Shown here: in pieces, positions 47,040-64,000 of the stretch
Layout of the letters: each line of letters starts with the position of its first letter
Position numbering within the stretch: the stretch's first letter is position 1
Source: Phalacrocorax aristotelis
Lineage: Eukaryota > Chordata > Aves > Suliformes > Phalacrocoracidae
Reading direction: 5' to 3'
Length of the DNA stretch: 64,000 nucleotides
Assembly: GCF_949628215.1 (NCBI RefSeq)
Contig: NC_134277.1
Location: 124,731,963 to 124,795,962, forward strand
Made by a program: the position numbers and the translations under genes
Notes under the pieces: generated by a model
Told to the model about the DNA's origin: nothing
The model's input: the letters and a program-made list of their open reading frames with translations, nothing else
Database searches by the model: none

Positions 47040-50000
47040 CCATGTTCATTTACAGTATCCCCAAAGCATCACACTTGATTTCTGATCATATCTCAAAATC
47101 ACAGGAAGTACTAGGAAGAAAGTAAGCTGAATCCGCATAATCTATTTGTAGATCTGTACAATTCCACTATATTAAACTTTGGAGTTTATAGTGGATTTCC
47201 ATTGAATTTTATTTTTCCTGCACATTTAATTAAATGAACCAAATGACACATATTGGTAGGAAAAAGTACATACAGGGAATAGAAAGAAAAACACACCAGA
47301 AGGAAAGAACCAGACAGGTATCGTTCAGTGACATTTACTGTAGCCTTTCTAAAACCTATTCTTTGCTTAATTCCAGCACTATGAAAAGCACAAAATGGGG
47401 ACCTTCTCTGAAAAAAGGAAATGGGAACAAGGCAGAATTTAGGAAGTCAGTGTAATTGTTTCCTCAATGCACTCGGCAGGAGACACATTCTCCCCTTACT
47501 GCATTTACATTATTAAACAAATGATGAGATTTTTCATTACAGAGCACCACAGGAAAAGACCTGATACATGGTAAGCTAACAATAGCTATGGACCAGTTTC
47601 CATCATCTCCTTCTATAAACAAAACACTATTCAACCTGTTAGCACAAAAAAGTAAACCAAAAAACTTAGAGAGACAGCAAAACAAAGTGCTTTTGCCCTC
47701 TATATAGCACAACACTGGATGACTAAGTTAAGAGGAAGCTGTTCGATACATCACTATTTGAAACACAATCCAGATAGTGGTTACCACTGAACATATCAAC
47801 TTTTGTTATCTCAGCTGAATTTGTAGTAAAGATATCCAAAGCGCTATTGATACAATCTTCAGTCTACATAGAGTAGTACATGATAGGTAGCAACTTTACA
47901 AAGCAAACTAGATATATCGGTAAGGCAGCATTCATGGGGAGCTTGCAGCCAAACTGACAATGCTGTCCTTGTCTTAACCAGGGCAGGTAAGAGTGCTCTA
48001 AAGCTCTAGTAAGGTGACAAAGTAAGTTTAACTAGGTCAAATTCAGCTTGCTGGAAAGATCAGAAGCACACATGAAAAAAGTTCAAAGCGTGTCATTTCA
48101 TGAAATGGAGCATTTCACTTCTTTTAAGTTACCTCTCTTCCTTGCAAAGATACCTCATTAAGAGCTGGAAGACAGTCCAAACACTCGTACTTTATATCAA
48201 ACAATATAGTCTATTATGCTGCAAGAAAAAGAAAATGATGCAAGGAAATCAGAAGGGAGAGAAAACTATATTGGTTTCAGCAGTTCTATGGTTAATATCA
48301 GATTATTAAAAAAAGAAAATATTAATTTCTAAGCTTATTTTCCATGTGCCACAGCTTCTAAGCAATGAAAATTCTCTAGGCAATTTTCATTTTGCTTCTG
48401 TCTTACAACACATTGACATTTGCAATGCGCATCTTGCCTGAAAAATCTTATCAAATTTTAATGTTGTGTTTTAGGTTTAAGCTTACGCCTAACACCACCA
48501 GCAGAACGCTGGTCCCTAGATACCCTGAGAGTATCTCTTTTAAAACCCCAGACAAACAATTCACTCCCCTAAATATCTTGTTATTTTGAGACTGTTTAAT
48601 GCTGGATTTAACTGAAGGGGGGTGGGGGTGGGGGAGGAGGGTGCAGGAAAAAGAGGAAAACAAAAGCTGACCTGCACAGAAGACAGGTTTTTAACTACAT
48701 TTCATTATTATATACTTGCTTATTAGGCACAAACTTTTCTCAAGGCACAAGTGAGCTGCACTGAAAAGGAAAAGTTACTATAGACAAGCTGTTACGTGAA
48801 CAGCAGGAGAAAATAATCATATTGACACAAGATATTATTTATAATTCATCAAGTAAGACATTATCACAAAATCAATTTATCCTAGCTTGAATATAGTCTG
48901 TCTTGGCATTTATCTAACTGCAGGATATCATTAAGCCATAACAACTTTCCAGTCCACTGCTATTCTTTCTTCAATGTCTGCACTTCACAAACCAGTAGCT
49001 CCCACAGAACATTCACACTGTTAAAGACTGCTCCTCTCACCAGCCTGCTACGCAGTATTAAAATTGCATGGCCTCCTTCAGCCAACATATTGTGCTTTAC
49101 ACTGACCTTTAAATTCCAAAGTCATTAGCACAATACAAATGAAGAAAAAATGTTTTTCTTCTTTTTTATTTTTACATATACATATATCCTGAAAGGCTCA
49201 ATGTATGAAGATAAATTTTAATCTATCACACAAACATCATGTATTTATGCACTTTCTGATTAGAAATATCTGAAAAAGAGAAAGTGATGAGAAAGACCAT
49301 CACAACGTGAAGTTATTTTTAAACCAATTTGCTCTACACAGTACTTAAGAACACATCTCCTTTCCTGAAAGGTATCAGTATCATTTAATGATTTCTATAC
49401 TAGTGTTGTAAACAGATTAACCCAAACCTTTTAAAATTATAATTCAAGATTAGTGATGATCTAGTGAAACAGAAGCTCATACATAACTGTAAGAAATTGT
49501 ACTTACAGAGGTGAAACTTGGGTTTATTTATATGAATGACTACTAACGATCTATTTCAAAAGGCATGCGTTTGAAAGGTAATACAACCACTTTTTTCAGA
49601 ATGAAGACTTCATGTTGATGAACTGAAGTTCTACCTAAGTTGGTATGGGTTATAAATTTCATTTAAAATTTGCATATGTGACCACAAGTGGAATCCTGAG
49701 CTCTGCCCTTCCTTCGCAATGCTTGGAAAGCGCAACCAGGTTTCAAAGTGGGATCCACAGAAGCCAAGATCATTGAGCAGGTATTTACCTTCTGCTCAGT
49801 GCTAGTCAAAAAGAATCATTTAGTACAAGATATCTGAAAACCCACACTTTCTCCTGAGCAAATTAACAGAATTATATATGATGAAATGCCTTCCAATAAA
49901 GAAACGGGAAGCTGTGTTCTCTGAGCAGAGGAAGCCTCTAGCCTTCCTTACAGAAGAAAGGTGGCATCCTTGAAGATCTCACGGACACACACTTCAAAAG

Positions 50001-51358
50001 AAACATGGCATCCTCTTTTTCTCTACTTGATTAGTGTAAAAACTAACTTAACTCGTAGGGCAACTACGCTGCAGTCTCTCTTTTGTCTGAGAGGATTCAA
50101 ATATCCATAAAGATAACAAACAAACCTGCTATTCTTGGATGGGAAAAGATTCATCACCAGTTCTACTGTCGTGTTTCACTCCATAAAATACTGAAGGAAC
50201 TGTGTCAGTCATAGCATCACTGTAGCTCAGCTGATAAGCCAGCCAGCTGGGGAAATGAGGTACAGTCCCAGCCCCACCTCTACATCCTTCTCCTATACAC
50301 CCTTCGGATTTTGCATCTTCTCCACTAGAGGAGGACAACTTCAGACAACTGGGAAAACCGAAGCACCTGCTGTACAGAGGTGCACCCAAAGCTCACTGCT
50401 GGGCTGTTTTATTTTTGGATCTGGGTAACCAAAATGAAGCATGAATAGAATTTAGGCAACTATGATCTTTTTTTGGATCTAGTTCTTGGACTTCATCTTT
50501 CACTGCAAGAAAAACTGTTCTTTTTACATGACGGACAGAAGAGAGAAAGGGTGAAGGTTGTTGCCCAGCCATAAGGTAGCATTAGGTTCTTTTAACGAAG
50601 TCCAGATACAATTTGGTAAGTACAGAAAGACAATTACTATATTTTCTCAAAAGGTAATTCTCCTAAGTATCACAACCAGCCATAAAGATTAAAGGGCACG
50701 CAGCATGAAGGTGGCTATGCAAACCAACCTGTGCCTGCCCTGTATATATGCTGCAAAGTGGTGGAAATTTAGGTCTACTTGGCACCCCGTTTGCAATCAT
50801 TTTTAACATAATTTTTTGGACTTGTTCCAGTACAGAGGTCTCCAAACAAGCACTGCAATTGACATTAAACATCTGTCATTAGTTTGTTGTTGTCTTAACT
50901 GGGGGGAAAGGGGTGGTGGGTGTTTAATTACGCATCTTTAAATAACTCTCAAAAAGCAATCCTGCCAAAGGACCTACACACAGGCTAAAAATAAACCCAT
51001 TCTGTTAGCAGAAAGAAGGTTGTTTCCTGAATTCAGGCATTAATATCTACCATATCAAGTTTAAAATGTTTTCATATGAAGTTATGCGCGAAACTTCAAA
51101 TGCTGAACAATTTTCTGCCTAAAAAATGTTTGTAACTAAACTTTTTCTGTTTTAATTATTTTTCCTTTAGCAGAAAAGTCACTTCTTCCTTGCACAAGCT
51201 GACTGGCAAAGCTTGCTGTATAAGTATTTACTAAACACTTCTTGTCTAGCAAAGCTCAAGTGTCATCGTACTATTTCCAACTCATTTGTTATGATTGCCA
51301 CCATCACACAAAAAATATTCAACATAGAAAATCTTGGTTTTCCTTTACAGTCAAGGAA
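47040..51358. other. Convergent intergenic region RGS20/TCEA1
   Basis: AT-rich DNA with no exon or recognised mobile element. It contains the quadruplex motif at 48,617 and extra AATAAA hexamers on the - strand near 50,408 and 49,523, so part may be extended TCEA1 3' UTR. Confidence 0.5.
48617..48641 (+). other. G-quadruplex motif between the two genes
   Basis: G6-T-G5-T-G5-AGGA-G3 satisfies G3+N1-7 four times. It sits in the convergent intergenic zone, downstream of both likely 3' ends or at the far end of an extended TCEA1 UTR. Confidence 0.7.
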
Positions 51359-51364
51359 TTTATT
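51359..51364 (-). terminator. Candidate TCEA1 polyadenylation hexamer
   Basis: AATAAA on the - strand (TTTATT on +). It is chosen only because it is the first canonical hexamer after the stop, so it is a weak call. Confidence 0.3.
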
Positions 51365-52642
51365 CTCCAGGAACCGCACACACTCTCCCCATCCTTTACG
51401 CCCCCCGCCCCAGATCCTTTATACATTTCCAGGATAGGACTGCTCAGCACCAGGCGTTGATAAATTAAATAATATAAACTTAGGCATAATGAAAGAATTT
51501 CTTCTAAAGATGTTGACATATTTTTCCTTGAAAGTGCATTTGAAAATACTTCTAAACATGTACACTCTTAAAAAGCAGGCTCTAACCAAGCAGTGTTTAT
51601 CCCATTCCATATATGGAATGGACCATAGCTTTAATAATTTACTCTCACCTGCAGGTCCATGATTGACATCAGATACTCTACATCTCAAAATTCAATTCAT
51701 GAAGAAAATTAACGTCATTTATATGAAGTGAATTTAATATTACCTCCCCAGCCAGTTTATATCGTAATGAATTGGTTAGCTGGTGTTATTAAGACAGCCT
51801 ACATCACGATGCCTTTTCTTATTTACAAAATCTAAAGCAAACATGGTTGTCAAGCACATTAAACAAACTTAACACTCAAATCAGATTTAACCGACAATTT
51901 TAAGACATTCCTAGAAATAATATTTACTGATAGAATGTAAAATACACGCTTTGGGCAATAAAATATATTGCCTTGATCAAAGCTGGTTACATAAACAAGC
52001 TTAACCAACCACTGCAAAAGAGGTCATCATATCCACTTATAAATTTCCAAACCCCACGATCACAAATTTTGTCCTAATTCAGAAACAGTATGTACAAATT
52101 AGAGAGTTAACTAAATTGTGATTTAGTTAAGAACTCAGTTTAATGTAATCAGATGAAGTTAAATACCTTTTCTCTTTGCAAAACTAGTGAACCCAGCAGC
52201 AAGAAACAAATTCCATTCTTAAAACTGAACAAATGTGGAGAGGGAAATACATATGGGAGGAGTGTGTATGTTTCACACCGCAAAAAAGTGCATTATTCAT
52301 GTAGTTAGAAAAAAAACCAAGCCAATTAGCGAAATGTTTAATTGGTAAAAGTTTAATGTCAACTTACTTATAAAAATGAAAAAATATTTTAACATTCACC
52401 ATACAATTGAGCAACCTGGCCCTACTGACTACCAGCTATAGGAAGGCATTTAAGGAAGTGATGGTTGTGTCAAAACAAAGGCTAACTTCAGGCATGTATG
52501 CTGCTTTGGAGAAAAAAAAAAAGAAAAAAAAAGAACCAAAAAAACCTCTCATTTGCAGGAAGCTAGCTGCTTAGCCTAGTTTTTAAAGCTAATTACAAAA
52601 TCCTCTTTCATACTGGTCCAGATGTCTTGACAATTTCTTCTT
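51359..52642 (-). other. TCEA1: TCEA1 3' UTR (extent uncertain)
   Basis: This is AT-rich non-coding DNA downstream of the TAG. The first canonical AATAAA on this strand is at 51,359-51,364, about 1.28 kb after the stop. Others lie near 50,408 and 49,523, and ATTAAA variants occur earlier (52,337). The true end may differ. Confidence 0.4.
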
Positions 52643-61156
<8,514 letters not shown>

Positions 61157-64000
61157 CTGGAAATAAAAAACAAACACTCTATCCAGAAATAGTAACTGAT
61201 TTAAAGCAGTGGTAAAATATTTTTGATGATTTCTCCTGAACCAGTTGGAAATGCTATCAGCTCCAACTCTCTGCTTTGACCTTCTCTTGCAGTACAGCCT
61301 TCCACTCCCCAACACCCTCCTCAACCCAGCAAATGGAAAATATGACACTTAGGTCCTTCAAGTCCAGCATCTGCTTAAACTGGCAGTGAAGACATGATGA
61401 AAATGCAGACTTTACGATTTATTTTTGCCAACTCTTCTGCATGAGGTAGACAATAACTTCTTAAGCTACTGCATCAAGTCTCTGGAGTTTGTCTTCCATA
61501 TTTTGGATATAAGCTCCTACTAAACACGTGTTGTTCTTTTTAATTATATTCACAGGCTTTCTACCAAAGGACCGAACCGAACAGAACTGTGGTGTGAAAG
61601 CTACCATCATTGCCAAAAAATACAGAGATCATTTTCATATGCTTTTGAAAGAGTTTTCCAGACACACACAGTATTTTCTGTGATAAGCCTTGAATTATTT
61701 GCCTCAGCATTTTAAAATATTTGAATTTGCCTTTCACACACAGGGTATGTTTAATGATGATTTTATAAAGAATAAATTCAAAAGTCTTTATTAAAAAGGG
61801 CAATCACAACATTTAACTTCAGCCTAGCAAGAACATATACACCCTTCCATTGTAAAGAGGATTTCAAAGTGGCTAAATCTAGGTCCTGCCTTGATTTGCT
61901 CTCTAGAAAGGCCAACTCTCTCCACTGCCTACAGAGAAAGCCTAGCAAGATCAGCATCACTCACTGACAGTTCGGTTTTCCGAAAACCTCTCTCTAAACC
62001 CTCATAAAGCTGCCATTACGCTTCTAAATCCATATGCTATATTATTGGGATAAGCATATATTGCAAAAATAACTAAAAACAGGTCAAGGAAAGGAGGGAA
62101 AATCCAATAAGGCTCAGTCTTTCCCACTAACATGTCCTGAACTAGGTATCTAAATCCTTGTTTAAGCATCTAGAAGTATCCCAATTTCCAGAAACGTCCC
62201 ATCCCCATATTTCTCAGGGGCATTTGGTGGTATGGAACACAAAAAAATTCAGGTCTCTTGCTCAAGCACGGACGGTTTGGGTTTTTTTTTTCCCCCTAGA
62301 CAATAGAAAATTATTACAGTGGCTTATTTTTAATAGGAACAATTTACATTTAAAGCTACACAGAAAAGATATTAAACTGAACAGGACTTTTATCCTTTCC
62401 TTAACTTTCAAGTTAAGGTATTAAATCAAATATCACTTTGTTAAAAACTCATCATAAAAGGAGACCACAGAGACAGTTGTAGTGGATCAGACCAAGCACC
62501 CATCTACCATCCTGTCTCCAGCTGCACCTAAAAAGAGATGCCTACAGAACAGGATAGCACACAGTGGTACTTCTCCACAATATTTCCCCATCCTTCACAA
62601 TCTTAAAAGTTTAGTGATTTCCTCACCCACTATTTATTACTTTGTATTCAACCCTTGATAAATTCTTCCATTAAAGAAAAAAAGGAAAATTAAACACAGT
62701 AGATGATGTACTTCAACTGTCTTTAATAAGCTAAAGGTGTTATTTTAAAAAATACTAATAGAGTTATAAATTCAATTATTATTTATAAAAAAGTAATTTC
62801 ACTAAGAAAGCAAACGAGGCTATAAAACTGAACGGATCTCAGAAGTTCTTTGCTATAACACCTAAGTATACAGTTATCAGAGAAGGAAAACAAATCCCAT
62901 TTTTTACATGCATATTCAAATGACTACTCTTTATGGTAACAAATGCTTACACAACATAATTTTTATTAATATTCTAAATATGCATATAATTTCATTTATC
63001 CTAAGTATTTAAGTACATGACCATTTCTTTCAGAGGCTTTATGACAAACCAATAGATCAAACAGGTATCTTGCGGTACAGCTCAGGTTCTGCAAAGCAGC
63101 ATAGCTGCCTTAGAGCTAAGCTCTGCTTCAGCCCATTTACTTCCATGGGGTTTTTTGGCGCACACACTGTTAAATTCAGAGCTGGTCTCGGTATCTCCTG
63201 CTTATTTTGCATCTAATACATTGCTCTGGTATAGCTGGCACCTAGTTTTAGTTTATCGAACACTCCCATTTAGCCCAGCACCATTTCACCAGAGAAGGCA
63301 GGCACCTGAGAACATCCGCCAACACCCGGATTGCATCCTTCACTTACGGAGGGCAGGGCATATGGGAGGCACGGGGATAGAGCAAGAGGTAAAAGCACCG
63401 CTCTTCCTACACCTGTGGACCAGTCTATGAAGCGTTTCTCAAAACAAGGTCAAACTTCAGCAGCTGAAACAACTGGACCATCTTCAGCAAATACATCTTC
63501 AAAACTACAATTTCTTTAATCACTTAGAGAAGTTTATAGACACTTGTTTTAATCCAGTTTCAGAAACCTGAAAATAAAGTTAATATTCTCTTTGCTCAAA
63601 GTATTCTCCTAAGTGTTTAAGCCACTCATTCTATGGATCATAAATTGGAAAGCACCGAGGAGAGGAGATCCAGTGTCAAGCAGCATTTATTCTTGAACTC
63701 ACACATTAATAAGGATTTCTTATTTTATTTTAGTAAGACAAACCTTGTATTGACAAATGAACAGAATGCAGTTAGCAGCCTGCTAGAGAGCATTTCAACT
63801 ATCCTCTGGGGAAAGGAAAAAAAAAAATTAGCCGTGAGAAGCTAAAAGTCCCTACTAATTGACTTATTTTACATTCAACAGCCAGGCTCTTAACGCAAAG
63901 GAAAAATGACAACTAATTGGAAGGACAACCAACGACAGAAATTCTAACAAAGTAAGATGGAAAAAATGGCCCTTCTGTCAAAGATATTCAAAAATTTCAA
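61157..64000 (-). other. TCEA1: TCEA1 intron running off the right edge
   Basis: The next upstream exon, expected to end ...KSWKKLL, is not found before 64,000. The stretch holds an ancient repeat at 62,466-62,620 and otherwise AT-rich unannotated DNA. Confidence 0.7.
62466..62620 (+). repeat. Ancient interspersed repeat fragment (SINE/LINE tail type)
   Basis: The block GTAGTGGATCAGACCAAGCA...CCATC(C)TGTCTCCAG resembles a dispersed repeat common in sauropsid genomes (GGATCAGACCAAAGGTCCATC type). I recognise the wording but cannot name the family with certainty. It lies in a TCEA1 intron. Confidence 0.45.

Overview
The window is vertebrate nuclear DNA, almost certainly from a bird. Genes are split by GT-AG introns, one large CpG island lies near 22-25 kb in otherwise AT-rich sequence, and most recognisable repeats are CR1-type LINE fragments, with no Alu or L1. 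Two genes are readable, RGS20 on the + strand and TCEA1 on the - strand. They converge tail to tail, the same neighbour order as I recall for human 8q11.23. The species cannot be fixed from the sequence alone.

Layout. 1-4.75 kb holds no exon I can support. 4.78-46.05 kb is RGS20, an RZ-family regulator of G-protein signalling. Four shared 3' exons (39,218-39,366; 43,502-43,588; 44,411-44,645; 45,862-46,050) encode the cysteine string and the RGS domain. Two alternative 5' ends feed them. The short form starts at 24,291 in the CpG island and gives a 252-residue protein. A long form joins an exon near 4,778-4,900 to a 119-codon Pro/Ala/Arg-rich exon at 22,633-22,989 and gives about 379 residues. 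All junction phases agree in both forms. 46.05-47.04 kb is the RGS20 3' UTR with two AATAAA signals. About 47-51 kb is the convergent intergenic zone. 52.64-61.16 kb (and on past the right edge) is TCEA1, the elongation factor TFIIS. Seven exons from the linker to the terminal Phe-Cys are present, while the N-terminal domain (about 77 residues) lies outside the window.

RGS20 speeds GTP hydrolysis by Galpha-z/Gi subunits at membranes, where it is held by palmitoylated cysteines. TCEA1 rescues backtracked RNA polymerase II. I see no functional tie between them beyond conserved synteny.

Points of special interest: a textbook U12-type AT-AC intron in TCEA1 (56,907-57,944); the bird long-form RGS20 N-terminus inside and far upstream of the CpG island; a decayed repeat array at 26.2-26.5 kb with four exact TGAGTCA (AP-1) cores in 181 bp; a 28-copy 17-bp minisatellite at 38.3-38.8 kb that keeps frames open on both strands; a NAGNAG acceptor in TCEA1; and a dead CR1 LINE with a mutated YxDD box. 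No prokaryotic-type defence or mobile system is present.
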